DNA of 36,477 nt from the IMG/VR virus record IMGVR_UViG_3300044970_001476, positions 1 to 36,477 of that record; one strand, 5' to 3'. Below the pieces are notes generated by a model that was given only the letters and a program-made list of their open reading frames with translations, had not been told where the DNA came from and did not search any database. Made by a program: the position numbers and the translations under genes. Shown here piece by piece: positions 24,574 through 32,828 of this stretch. Every line of letters starts with the position of its first letter. Position 1 is the stretch's first letter. The DNA comes from a virus.

Positions 24574-26007
24574 CTATTGACCTTCAAGAACAATCATTTG
24601 GTTTGCACCGAACACTTGGAGGCCAAGGTCTGCTTGCAGTTCCAAAGACTGAATATCGTAGTTTGTAATCACCTGACCGCGGTTCCACACGTTGTAAGCA
24701 CGGTTGTAACCTCCGAGTGATTTGTAACGAACACTCATGTGGTCAATCGGCTGACGGGTTTTGGCATCTTTACCGGGAGTCATCGGAATCATAAATCCGA
24801 GGTTAGGGGTATTGTAGCCAACTGCTCCGTAAGTGGCAGGGTCATGGAAGATAGGCTCAAGAACTTGGCAGAAGCTGTAGTTACCTTTTGTTACTTCTAC
24901 ATAAGAAGTGTTCATGGATTTACCGGCTCCGGCGTAAATTTCTTTGTTAGCTGTATCTTTAGTGTAGGTAGTGAACACGGCAGCGTTGGAAGAAATCAAT
25001 GCGTTTTCGATTTCACGCTGTTGTTTGTTACCAAGCAGGTGCATGATAGGACGGAGAGCAGATACGTTTTGTGACTGCAGGTAGTCAGCACATGCATCGT
25101 AGTCAGCCAATCCGAAAGAACCTGTGGTGTAGTTAACTACTCCACCGCGATCTTGAATGTGGTGGTAAAGACCTTTGGTGGCACGAACCGTTCCGTCAAG
25201 AGCGTTAGGATCTGTGTCAACGATAGGAGTAATGTTGTTGGTATTCTCCTGACCGAAGTAAATCATACCGGCAACCTGAGCAGCGTGACGGATTTCAACA
25301 CCGAGTGTTCCCAACAGAACGAAAGTGTTTCCGAGACCCATAGAAGAAAGCTGAGCTTTCAATTCAGATGAAAGAGTTGAGCTTGCAACGTAATCTTGGA
25401 TAGAAACGGAAGCAGCATCGGTAGCGGCAGTTCCGGAGTTCTGATAAGATTCTTTCAGAATTTGGGTAAGGAAATCGCGGCGAACCAATTTAGGAGTAAT
25501 TCCTTTAGGTTGGTTAGAACCTTCACCAAAGTTAGGCGCACCTACAACCAACTCCTGACCTGCTACTACTGAAAGAGTAATGGAAGGGTCTTTAGGAGTT
25601 ACAACGATTGTACATGTAGGGCCTGCGGTTGGAGTTACGGAAGTAATTGTACCTTCAACAAATCCGCCGGGGAATACGATGTTGTACCAAGGACGGGCAT
25701 AAGACTCACCGTTAACACCCAAAGTTGTTGGGTCAAGATTGAAAGTCAAAGGCAGACCGGGGCCGGCAGCAGTAGCGTTGTTTTCAACCACCAATTTCTC
25801 TTGGAAACGAGTATCCTCGAAGTGGTAGAACTTAACTTGGTCTACGGGCTTGAAAGCACCCATTTTGCGCACCATCAAATAGGCTGCGGCAAATTGGTCA
25901 CCAAATTGTTTGAAAATTTCCTCTGTGATGTTGAATTTCTCCAACAGAGGATCCATAAGGGCAACCACGTTTGCGGTTGTTCCGATTGCTAAGTTATTAG
26001 AAGCCAT
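24574..26007 (-). CDS. Major capsid protein (HK97-fold type, probable)
   Basis: A 477-aa protein in the position expected for the capsid: after portal and scaffold and followed by a strong terminator. The sequence (MASNNLAIGTTANVVALMDPLLEKF; later LGNTFVLLGTLGVEIRHAAQVAG, YKSLGGYNRAYNVWNRGQVITN) is soluble, rich in Ala, Gly, Thr and Asn, with no membrane segment, and its length is close to crAss-like phage capsids (about 490 aa). Its leader is purine-rich (AAAAAAGAAAAAAGAAATGG), possibly aiding strong translation. Unlike most long neighbours it contains no clear copy of the dispersed repeat. The assignment rests on position, length and composition. Confidence 0.75.
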   Translation of the reverse strand: MASNNLAIGTTANVVALMDPLLEKFNITEEIFKQFGDQFAAAYLMVRKMGAFKPVDQVKFYHFEDTRFQEKLVVENNATAAGPGLPLTFNLDPTTLGVNGESYARPWYNIVFPGGFVEGTITSVTPTAGPTCTIVVTPKDPSITLSVVAGQELVVGAPNFGEGSNQPKGITPKLVRRDFLTQILKESYQNSGTAATDAASVSIQDYVASSTLSSELKAQLSSMGLGNTFVLLGTLGVEIRHAAQVAGMIYFGQENTNNITPIVDTDPNALDGTVRATKGLYHHIQDRGGVVNYTTGSFGLADYDACADYLQSQNVSALRPIMHLLGNKQQREIENALISSNAAVFTTYTKDTANKEIYAGAGKSMNTSYVEVTKGNYSFCQVLEPIFHDPATYGAVGYNTPNLGFMIPMTPGKDAKTRQPIDHMSVRYKSLGGYNRAYNVWNRGQVITNYDIQSLELQADLGLQVFGANQMIVLEGQ

Positions 26008-26052
26008 TTCTTTTTTCTTTTTTAAATTGTTTCAACTTAGCCTCAGACAATC

Positions 26053-27162
26053 TTAAAATTCAATCCTACTCACCAAACTTTTGCCGATGTCGGATAAGCT
26101 ATCGCCTGCGCCGGACATTTTTTGCTCCACTTTGAGTGCCGATGGATTGTCAGATTGGATTAAGTGCTTCTTAGCCTCTTCCGCAACACCCTTCGCATAA
26201 GCATCCGCCACGAGCTGAGGTATTTTGTTAAAGACTACCTGTTGGTATGAAAAAGAATGTGCCTGTTCTAACATTTCATTTGTCGGCTCAGGTACATTAT
26301 TCGCCTCCAACCAAGCACGAACCCATTGATTGTATTCGGCCTTGTCTTGGGGGTCAAAATTAGTTTCTATTAACTTTTCATCCAAATATTTTATCTGCCC
26401 GTCCTTGGATTCAAACTTGGGAACACCGATTTTTAAACTTTCAACATTCTGATTGATAATCGGTTCCCATTTTTTAATGCGTTCCATTTTTTCTACTTTT
26501 AACGCATCTGCGTCAATAGGCTTAGGCTCATTTCCTTTAATTTTTGTCACAATATCAGAAAACTTATCCTGTGCCTCCTTTGCTTTGCTGAATAGTTCGT
26601 GCTGTTTCAGCTTGGCCAACGCCTTTTCAGATTCAGAAGAATCTTCATCAACCTCAACATTGTATTCATCAAGCAGCTTACGGGTAAGTGCATCTTTTAC
26701 ATTTGCCAATTCGGGCTTTTCAAAAATCTCGCGTGTAACGATTGCATCAACCAACTTCTCTACATCGTCCGTGCTTTTTACATCAAGACTCTGTACCTTT
26801 TTAAACGTACCGTAATCGTCAACTCCTGTTTCGGCAACAAAGTCATTGAACAGACGGATGTTTTCGTTATGGAATGTTTTTACGGGAGCTTTTGACAACA
26901 GATCAATTTTCTCCTGATATTCTTTTGTCCTTGACAGTAAAGTTTCTTTTGCCTTTACCGGGTCTTTTTCTTCTACCCCGGCTATTTCGTATATCCATGA
27001 ATAATCTTCGGGTGAGGCAACGCTTGTCTCTGCCGCAGGCGTAGGTTCTGCCGATACCGCCGCAGGCGCTTCTTCTGTCTTTGCAAGTTCTGTTACTTCG
27101 GGTTGTTTATTAAACGCGGATGTATCACCCGTCATTAACGCTGAAATCAATTCGTTATTCAT
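26053..27162 (-). CDS. Capsid scaffold-like protein, 369 aa
   Basis: An acidic, Lys/Glu-rich, mostly helical protein between portal and capsid, where phage scaffolds are encoded. The N-terminal 55 residues are a Pro/Ala/Glu linker ending in ETSVASPEDYSW. The centre is helical and charged (SSESEKALAKLKQHELFSKAKEAQDKFS). The C-terminus (DSLSDIGKSLVSRIEF) is a short amphipathic helix, as in scaffolds that touch the capsid shell. No protease motif was seen, so this looks like a scaffold rather than a protease fusion. An exact 16-bp dispersed repeat (27011-27026) encodes TSVASP. Its promoter is 27182-27213. Confidence 0.65.
   Translation of the reverse strand: MNNELISALMTGDTSAFNKQPEVTELAKTEEAPAAVSAEPTPAAETSVASPEDYSWIYEIAGVEEKDPVKAKETLLSRTKEYQEKIDLLSKAPVKTFHNENIRLFNDFVAETGVDDYGTFKKVQSLDVKSTDDVEKLVDAIVTREIFEKPELANVKDALTRKLLDEYNVEVDEDSSESEKALAKLKQHELFSKAKEAQDKFSDIVTKIKGNEPKPIDADALKVEKMERIKKWEPIINQNVESLKIGVPKFESKDGQIKYLDEKLIETNFDPQDKAEYNQWVRAWLEANNVPEPTNEMLEQAHSFSYQQVVFNKIPQLVADAYAKGVAEEAKKHLIQSDNPSALKVEQKMSGAGDSLSDIGKSLVSRIEF
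27011..27026 (+). repeat. Dispersed repeat, exact GGTGAGGCAACGCTTG
   Basis: Third exact 16-bp copy, encoding SVASP in the N-terminal linker of the scaffold-like protein. It lies more than 12 kb from the other two exact copies, in an unrelated gene. Confidence 0.8.
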
Positions 27163-27181
27163 ATTTTTTACATTTATTTTA

Positions 27182-27213
27182 CAAATGTAAAGTGTTTTTA
27201 CGAATCAAACAAA
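27182..27213 (-). promoter_or_regulatory. Bacteroidota promoter, TTTG-N20-TACATTTG
   Basis: TTTG (27210-27213) and TACATTTG (27182-27189) are 20 nt apart on the minus strand, with the ATG at 27162 a further 19 nt downstream. It shares 20 identical bases with the promoter at 24482-24513 and probably drives the scaffold and capsid genes. Confidence 0.8.
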
Positions 27214-27218
27214 TTTTT

Positions 27219-29651
27219 TTACATCGGAGCTTCTTCGGGCATAGGCATTTCTCCCATCGGAGGCTGCTCAGGCATAGGCACTCCGCCCATCATCTGCTGC
27301 AATTCGGGAGGCATGCCGCCCATCTCCATTCCGGGTTGAGGCTGAGGTTGTGCCGCCTCTCCCATCATAATGCTCAATCCCTGCTGAACCAACGCGCCCA
27401 TAAACTGCTCACCCATAAATCTATCGGCTTCAATTTGGGCATCTGCGTTTTTCTCCTGTATTTTAAGATAAGATTTTAATATTTCTTTTCTCGCCTCCTG
27501 TTCGGCTTTTACAAGCTCCATCTGTGTAAGACCATCTGATTGTTCTTTGGCGGCTGCTTTTGCGGACTCTTCTTTCTGTTTTTCCCGTCTCTGAATGTAC
27601 ATGGCAAGCGCACCCTGTATCAGCTTCGGGTTTGCCCCCTGATCCAACAGCGACTGAATAAGCACAAATTCAGATGCAGTAATACCGGCTCCTCCGTTTC
27701 TGTCGGTTGCCATCGCGTCCATTGCGGCCTGCTCAATCTTCATCCGCATTTGGTCATTGATTCGCGGAACAAGGTTTATGCCATACTGAGACAACTCTTT
27801 GGATGCATTTTTAATCATCTCTACGTTTGCCTCACCCAATATGTCGTAGTAGTCTTTTGCAACCTCCTCGTTGTGTCTGAATACAATCTGACCGCGAAGA
27901 ATTACGTTTGTAGCGGCCATTTTCTTAATGTCCCGATAGAGGTTTACAATCGGCTTCATCACGTTGGTTGTCGCACCGAGGGCAATCTCACTAACACCCT
28001 TACCCGTTTTTGCAGGCATGTTACTTGCCGTTGCCTGTCTTGACAATCCAGTAAGTTCCTGCAACATGTCAATCATCAGGTTCCAAGAACCGACAAACTC
28101 ATTAAGCGCCTGACCGATACCGCCCGGCATCTGAATAACGGGCGCACCCGCGTTTGGTGCAATCGCCGCCATTCCCCTTGCATTAACCGTTTTAAAGAAC
28201 AATCTTCCCGACTGCTCGCTCATTCTGATGATTTGGTCGGGAGTAAGTTTCCCGCCCAAGGTTGAGTTTATCAACTGAGCTTCGTCATACGCATATCCGT
28301 CAGGACGGGCCTTGGCCCATGAGTTCTGAAACTTGAGCCAAGCCAACTGCATCTGATGAAACACGGGAGAGGCTGACTCTACCGGGCTTGGCGTGGTAAG
28401 TTCTACATAATGGAAAGAACAATTCGCCCTTGTTTTATCGGGGCGAGGAATGTCGAACTGCATGCCATAGTCGTATACCATGTCGGTTCCGACAACCCAC
28501 TTAGCCCTGTAATAACATGGCGTTCTTGTGACATGCGTTTTTCTTTTGGCGCTGTTTCGCACCCTTCCGTATTCTTCCGGGTAGTATTTCTCACCTTTTT
28601 CGCTTTTAACTTCTGTCGTGTATCTTTTGTCAACTGTTGCATACTCGCAGTCAAGAACAAGAATTTTGATATTGTCGTAAAAATACGTGTTGAGTAATGT
28701 CTTGGATAAATTCTGATTAGCCTTGTTTCTTTCAAACACTTCTCGGCTCATGTTACCGAAAAATCCGAGATATGTTCCTGCGGCACGAACCAAATCCTCT
28801 TCCTCAAACCCTGATTCGGCACGAAGCTCGGAAATGGTCATAAGCACAAACTCACCTCCGTCAATCAGCGTTCCGTCGCTTCTCTTTCTCAGGATGCAGT
28901 TGCCCGGATCCACATACCGCACGGTGACTTTCTGCGTAACCTCGTCAACATAATCCTTCACCACCGCGCGGCCTATATCCCACAAGTCCTCAAGAATTTT
29001 ATCCTTGATTTTCTCAGGCCATCTGCTGATGACATCAAACGTGGCCTTGATAAACTGCTCAATACCCAACTCTTCCTCAAGTCTGAACATACCGAGTCCG
29101 TCCATAACTTCCAACTCGGTCATATTTTCAGGCTCAAACGGCTTCGGGTTTACATCCTCCTGAGAAATAGGCCCGGCCATCTGCAACTGCTCAAATCCCT
29201 GCGTAATTTTGGGCATAATCTTGGCATCAACCCAAGCCTTCCACTTTTTTTCTTCTTTCTTGCGTCCTGCAAACGGATTCAGCGATGTGGCCTGTATTTC
29301 GTAATCAATATCCGTAAACATTCCGATGAACGCATTGCGATATTTCACCGCAATTTTGAGAATTTCCCAATTCACGTTCATGTAGCCCTTGCGGATAACT
29401 TCCCCGTTGGCCTCACGCCCGTAGCACATTTGGTAGTAAAGGTCATCGGGCTGCTTACCCACCGCAAGTCTGCGCAATCCGTCAAATCTGACCCGGTCTG
29501 AGTATCCCCAAAGGGTTTCGTTCCTCAGCCATGCAGAATAAAACGCACGGGCAAATTGCAAGGCATACTCCTTGGTCTGCTTTACTTCCGGAGATACATC
29601 ATGCTTCGGAAAATTTAGAATGTCTTGAGAGCTACTCCCTATGTTTATCAC
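27219..29651 (-). CDS. Portal protein, 810 aa
   Basis: An 810-aa protein upstream of scaffold and capsid, with portal-like character: helical N-terminus (ALQFARAFYSAWLRNETLWGYSDRVRFDGLRRL), a central mixed region, the long helical segment RLFFKTVNARGMAAIAPNAG to SWNLMIDMLQELTGLSRQATASN (a 'G.s..A.G' type portal core), and a C-terminal tail rich in Met, Pro, Gly and Gln (about 760-810). The length matches crAss-like phage portals (about 800). The portal forms the dodecameric vertex through which DNA enters and leaves. The start is GTG at 29651, 20 nt after a TATGTTTG box. A reverse-oriented repeat variant (27823-27836) encodes GEANV. Confidence 0.75.
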   Translation of the reverse strand: MINIGSSSQDILNFPKHDVSPEVKQTKEYALQFARAFYSAWLRNETLWGYSDRVRFDGLRRLAVGKQPDDLYYQMCYGREANGEVIRKGYMNVNWEILKIAVKYRNAFIGMFTDIDYEIQATSLNPFAGRKKEEKKWKAWVDAKIMPKITQGFEQLQMAGPISQEDVNPKPFEPENMTELEVMDGLGMFRLEEELGIEQFIKATFDVISRWPEKIKDKILEDLWDIGRAVVKDYVDEVTQKVTVRYVDPGNCILRKRSDGTLIDGGEFVLMTISELRAESGFEEEDLVRAAGTYLGFFGNMSREVFERNKANQNLSKTLLNTYFYDNIKILVLDCEYATVDKRYTTEVKSEKGEKYYPEEYGRVRNSAKRKTHVTRTPCYYRAKWVVGTDMVYDYGMQFDIPRPDKTRANCSFHYVELTTPSPVESASPVFHQMQLAWLKFQNSWAKARPDGYAYDEAQLINSTLGGKLTPDQIIRMSEQSGRLFFKTVNARGMAAIAPNAGAPVIQMPGGIGQALNEFVGSWNLMIDMLQELTGLSRQATASNMPAKTGKGVSEIALGATTNVMKPIVNLYRDIKKMAATNVILRGQIVFRHNEEVAKDYYDILGEANVEMIKNASKELSQYGINLVPRINDQMRMKIEQAAMDAMATDRNGGAGITASEFVLIQSLLDQGANPKLIQGALAMYIQRREKQKEESAKAAAKEQSDGLTQMELVKAEQEARKEILKSYLKIQEKNADAQIEADRFMGEQFMGALVQQGLSIMMGEAAQPQPQPGMEMGGMPPELQQMMGGVPMPEQPPMGEMPMPEEAPM
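27823..27836 (-). repeat. Dispersed repeat variant in reverse orientation (portal gene)
   Basis: On the minus strand GGTGAGGCAAACGT; the first 11 bases match the consensus. It is read in the sense direction as G-E-A-N-V, a different reading from the SVASP copies. Confidence 0.5.
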
Positions 29652-29671
29652 AGGTATCTTAATTTAAACCA

Positions 29672-29679
29672 CAAACATA
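29672..29679 (-). promoter_or_regulatory. -7 element TATGTTTG for the portal gene
   Basis: TATGTTTG fits TAnnTTTG and lies 20 nt upstream of the GTG start at 29651. No clear -33 box; an AT-only hairpin (AAAGTT/AACTTT, 29682-29697) overlaps the end of the DUF3310 gene just upstream. Confidence 0.45.
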
Positions 29680-29689
29680 CAAAAGTTTT

Positions 29690-29929
29690 TTAACTTTCAT
29701 AATCCTTGGCCAAGGTTTCGTTTTTTAATTTTTCAATTTCCCTGTTCAAGTACCACTTCGCCTTTTCCAAATCCTGAATAAGCGTGTTGTTGTTTTTCTT
29801 ACCCGCCCTTGAGATATACTTCACGACATTGCCCAAGCAAAATCCGAGATTCCAAGCCTCAATGACTTTTATGGCTTCATAAACATTTTCTTTTCCCCCG
29901 TAATGGGAAGGGTGATTTACATTTTCCAT
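29690..29929 (-). CDS. DUF3310 family protein, 79 aa
   Basis: A 79-aa protein with the DUF3310 signature seen in many phages: NHPSHYGG near the N-terminus, then YEAIKVIEAWNLGFCLGNVVKYISRAGKKNNN and DLEKAKWYLNREIEKL. DUF3310 proteins occur beside phage nucleotide-metabolism and replication genes and are thought to interact with nucleotides, but their activity is not established. Here the gene directly follows the primase-helicase (10-nt gap), ending the replication unit before the structural genes. Confidence 0.9.
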   Translation of the reverse strand: MENVNHPSHYGGKENVYEAIKVIEAWNLGFCLGNVVKYISRAGKKNNNTLIQDLEKAKWYLNREIEKLKNETLAKDYES

Positions 29930-29939
29930 GATTTTTTAT

Positions 29940-31736
29940 TTAAAACGGATCGTCCTCCAACGGCTCAAAGTTATCAAACACCTGAGTAAATTCCTCTCTG
30001 TTCGGAACTATCGGCCTCTCGGACTTAACTTCAAAATTTATCTTCGGCTGACTCGCGGATGAGTCAATCCATGACCTGTAATCGGGATTTATGGGGTCTT
30101 GAAATCTGCCGGAATGTATGTCGTACTGATAAGACACCATACCCCTGTCTCCCCAATGCGAGAACTTCACTTTCTGAATATAAATCTCGGAACATTCCTG
30201 ACCTTCCACGGTGTTTCTGTACACGCAGAATCCGTTGTCGGTTTTGTTGTAGAAGTTTGCAGAGCCGTTGATGTCGTAAAGGTTAGGCACGACAAAGTAC
30301 CCGTCCTTCTCCTTCGGCATCTTACGCGGGTGAGCCACGAGGATGCAATGGATATTCTCATGCTCGCAGAACATCGCCAACTTGTCAAGACTCTCCCCGA
30401 TGTACTTGCTTTCATTTTCCCCGTACTTGTGTTCCAGCTTATTCCAAGCATCTATCACGAACATATCTATGCCCTTCTGCCTGCGAAGTTGCTTAACGTG
30501 CGAAAGAATCGTGTCAAGGGTAAAATCTTTCTCAGGCTTCACAAACCAAAACTTCTCATTCAGATAATTTTTTACCGATGCAAGTTCCGAGGGTGTTATC
30601 TTCCCGTTTCCGAACCAAGGCTTGCCTGTAAGTTTTCTTGCCAACTTTGAGAAGTGAAGCTGCGTGGGCTTGTTCTCAGGTGAGTAAAATGCCGTTTTCC
30701 ATCCCGCATTCACAAGCAGCTTCAAACATATTTGGTCAACGAAGTCAGACTTTCCGTGACCGGGTATTCCCGTTACGGTGGTGATGTAGCCCTTCACAAA
30801 CCGAAGGTGGTTATCAAACTTGCCCATGCCTGTCGGTGTCCCGTTATCAAGACCGTTGGCGTACAGGTCGTCAATGTCAAGGTCTATGTCGGCAATGGTA
30901 AAAGCCCCCTCAAGAGGAAAGTTTTTTGCGGAGAGGATTGCATTCCTCACCGAAACAACTCCCTCTGCCATCATCAGTTCGTTAAGGTCTTTGTACACAT
31001 CGCTCTCCCAATACTTACACCTCTCAACCCCAAATCGGTGTGCAATGTCCTGTCTCAGCTTACGGCCCGGTGCATCGTTGTCCGTGGCGATGATGATTTC
31101 CGAAACATGGTTGAACAACGGGTGGCAGTTCTCCAAATACTCAAGATTGTTGTTCTTCGGATTTGCCCCGTTAGGCACGGACAGCACATTTTCAATCCCG
31201 CATTGTATCAAAGTCAGCGCATCCATCTCTCCCTCCACGATGATGATTTTTTCGTGATTCTGCACCGCGTCAAGGTTGTAAAATATCAGTTCGCTGTCCT
31301 TGTGCAGCTTGAAATTTTTATTGCCATCGCGGTACTTTACGTTTATAAGTTCACCTTCGTAGAAGTAGTTGAACTGCACGGTGTTAACTTCCTTCTGATG
31401 CTGAGGCATCCACTCCAAACCTTCGGAAATCTTCATGGCATTCAGTGTCTCCTGCTTGATTCCTCTTGACTCAAACCACTTCACCAATTTCTCGCTCAGG
31501 CCGGTCTTATTCTTCCACACGGGCTTCACGTAAACCTTCGGCTGTATTCTCTCCTCCTTCAGAAACCCTTTCCAATCGCAATGGTGGCAATGCCAAACCT
31601 TTTTGTCCAAGTTCACAGAAAGGCACTTGTCGGATTTCTTCTTGCGGGTGTGTGAGCATTCGGGACACAGCGTGTAATGCTCACCGCTTATCTTGTTCGC
31701 GGGAACCTTAATCCCGTACTTTTCGTAAGTTTCCAT
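29940..31736 (-). CDS. Primase-helicase (T7 gp4/Twinkle type)
   Basis: A 598-aa fusion of primase and hexameric helicase. A zinc-binding domain is visible (C24-x2-C27 ... C50-x2-C53, CPEC and CHHC), then a Toprim domain with IIIVEGEMDALTLIQCG (E168/E170/D172) and IIATDNDAPGRK (D219/D221), and a RecA-like helicase domain with Walker A GIPGHGKS (323-330) and a Walker B-like region MFVIDAWNKLEHKY. The C-terminus ends FEPLEDDPF, similar to the SSB-like protein's acidic tip. The start overlaps the upstream stop as TGATG. It would prime and unwind at the phage fork. A repeat-like sequence (30921-30951) lies within its coding region. Confidence 0.92.
   Translation of the reverse strand: METYEKYGIKVPANKISGEHYTLCPECSHTRKKKSDKCLSVNLDKKVWHCHHCDWKGFLKEERIQPKVYVKPVWKNKTGLSEKLVKWFESRGIKQETLNAMKISEGLEWMPQHQKEVNTVQFNYFYEGELINVKYRDGNKNFKLHKDSELIFYNLDAVQNHEKIIIVEGEMDALTLIQCGIENVLSVPNGANPKNNNLEYLENCHPLFNHVSEIIIATDNDAPGRKLRQDIAHRFGVERCKYWESDVYKDLNELMMAEGVVSVRNAILSAKNFPLEGAFTIADIDLDIDDLYANGLDNGTPTGMGKFDNHLRFVKGYITTVTGIPGHGKSDFVDQICLKLLVNAGWKTAFYSPENKPTQLHFSKLARKLTGKPWFGNGKITPSELASVKNYLNEKFWFVKPEKDFTLDTILSHVKQLRRQKGIDMFVIDAWNKLEHKYGENESKYIGESLDKLAMFCEHENIHCILVAHPRKMPKEKDGYFVVPNLYDINGSANFYNKTDNGFCVYRNTVEGQECSEIYIQKVKFSHWGDRGMVSYQYDIHSGRFQDPINPDYRSWIDSSASQPKINFEVKSERPIVPNREEFTQVFDNFEPLEDDPF
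30921..30951. repeat. Second copy of the inverted repeat-related element, inside the primase gene
   Basis: GTTTTTTGCGGAGAGG, a short centre, then CCTCACC. This parallels 19221-19251 (GTTTTTACGGAGAGG ... CCTCACC): the T-run, both arms and even the single arm mismatch are shared. Here it is coding (V-R-N-A-I-L-S-A-K-N). Confidence 0.5.
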
Positions 31737-32581
31737 CAGTACACCATCCTCCTTTCCACGGCAGGTTTTACAATAGGCATCTTTGCAGCCTCAACGTACT
31801 TGGTAAACTTCTCCTCCCCGAACAGCGTGTCGGGAGTAAGGTACTGCGCCATCTTCTCGTCATTTGCCCAATCGCGGTACTTCATCTCCACAACGGCCCT
31901 GAAATCACTCTTGGTGTATCCGGCCTTGAGCAGCTTGCTTATCTTCCCGATTCTTGACTTGTTCACGATGCACTTCTTTCCGGTTACGGCATTGAATATT
32001 TCCAAAACCTCATTCACATCCCCAAGCACGTGTATTTTCAATTCCGGTTTCTTGGAATCAGAGGCCGTAATTTTAGAATCAGGGGCGGCGGTGTCGAATG
32101 TCTCATTCGACATATTATCTTTATCTATTACACTTACACTTACACTTACACTATCACTTACAGCGATGTTTGCGATGTTTTGCGATAAATTTTGTCGCAA
32201 ATCATCGCTTAGCGATATTTTGCGATCGCTATTATCGCTTAGCGATGTTTTGCGATGTTTTGCGATAGATAATGCTTGTTCAAGTGAAAGTTCTCCTTTA
32301 TTAAACTTGTCGTAAAGGTCTGAGTGCCACCTTCTTAAATTTCCAATACCTCCCGACTTGGAACGCTCCTCCTTCTTATCCTCCCACTTAACAAGATCGC
32401 GTTTCATTGCCTGTTTGATCGGTTCAAAGGCAATCTGCACCAAAACATCATCCGTCTCCGGATTTTGGTCGTTGACATACCGGAGGATGTGTTTGAATAA
32501 TTCACCCGCCTTATCGTGAGGTAATTTTTCAACCAAATGAATAATGTCACAATACAAAATGAATGACTTTTTATTTTCCAT
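31736..32581 (-). CDS. Replisome-organizer-like replication initiator (probable)
   Basis: The preferred ATG (MENKKSFILYCDI) gives 281 aa; it overlaps the preceding gene's stop (ATGGAAAATAA). Residues 1-90 match the DUF6291-type N-terminal region (SFILYCDIIHLVEKL, GELFKHILRYVNDQ). Residues about 180-265 match the conserved phage C-terminal domain Phg_2220_C (VLEIFNAVTGKKCIVNKSRI through DTLFGEEKFTKYVEA), found in phage replisome organizers that recruit helicase to the origin. Between them is a Ser/Asp-rich linker (about 95-150) whose DNA carries a phased GCGAT array (32162-32266) and a hexanucleotide repeat. The next gene is the primase-helicase, joined by TGATG. Confidence 0.65.
   Translation of the reverse strand: MENKKSFILYCDIIHLVEKLPHDKAGELFKHILRYVNDQNPETDDVLVQIAFEPIKQAMKRDLVKWEDKKEERSKSGGIGNLRRWHSDLYDKFNKGELSLEQALSIAKHRKTSLSDNSDRKISLSDDLRQNLSQNIANIAVSDSVSVSVSVIDKDNMSNETFDTAAPDSKITASDSKKPELKIHVLGDVNEVLEIFNAVTGKKCIVNKSRIGKISKLLKAGYTKSDFRAVVEMKYRDWANDEKMAQYLTPDTLFGEEKFTKYVEAAKMPIVKPAVERRMVY
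32132..32161 (+). repeat. Hexanucleotide tandem repeat (ACTTAC), five units
   Basis: Five 6-bp units, one with two substitutions (ACTATC). On the minus strand they encode V-S-V-S-V. The block adjoins the GCGAT array in the initiator gene. Confidence 0.85.
32162..32270. repeat. Origin-like iteron array (phased GCGAT boxes) inside the initiator gene
   Basis: Eight GCGAT boxes on the plus strand start at 32163, 32172, 32182, 32212, 32222, 32242, 32252 and 32262, seven of them in 10-bp phase; three inverted boxes (ATCGC) start at 32204, 32225 and 32234. The palindrome ATCGCTTAGCGAT occurs at 32204-32216 and 32234-32246, exactly 30 bp apart, each followed by RTTTTGCGAT. Such phased iterons in an initiator gene suggest a replication origin, as in lambda gene O. 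Confidence 0.7.
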
Positions 32582-32792
32582 TTTCTTCCGTATTAAGTTG
32601 TGAAATTTCAAATTTAAGCCTTTTAGACAGCGCTGCCGCCGTCAGCTTATTCATTATAACCCCGTCCTTTACGTGACCGTTGGTTACAAATCCGAACACA
32701 ATGTGTCCCGAAGGAAGCCGCATAATGCGAACAGCCTTCTCATTCCCCTCTCTGTCGGGGCTTCCGTAAAATTGAACATTTACTTCGCTCAT
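32571..32792 (-). CDS. Small hypothetical protein, 73 aa
   Basis: A 73-aa soluble protein (MSEVNVQFYGSPDREGNEKAV) with a beta-rich first half and a basic helix (AAALSKRLKFEISQL) at the end. I recognise no family. Its stop overlaps the start of the initiator gene by 11 nt, so translation is probably coupled. It is the first gene after the structured leader with complementary-loop hairpins, which may therefore control this unit. A regulatory or replication accessory role is plausible from context only. Confidence 0.6.
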   Translation of the reverse strand: MSEVNVQFYGSPDREGNEKAVRIMRLPSGHIVFGFVTNGHVKDGVIMNKLTAAALSKRLKFEISQLNTEENGK

Positions 32793-32828
32793 AATCTTTA
32801 ACCGTTTTAGGATAAACGAATAACCTTT

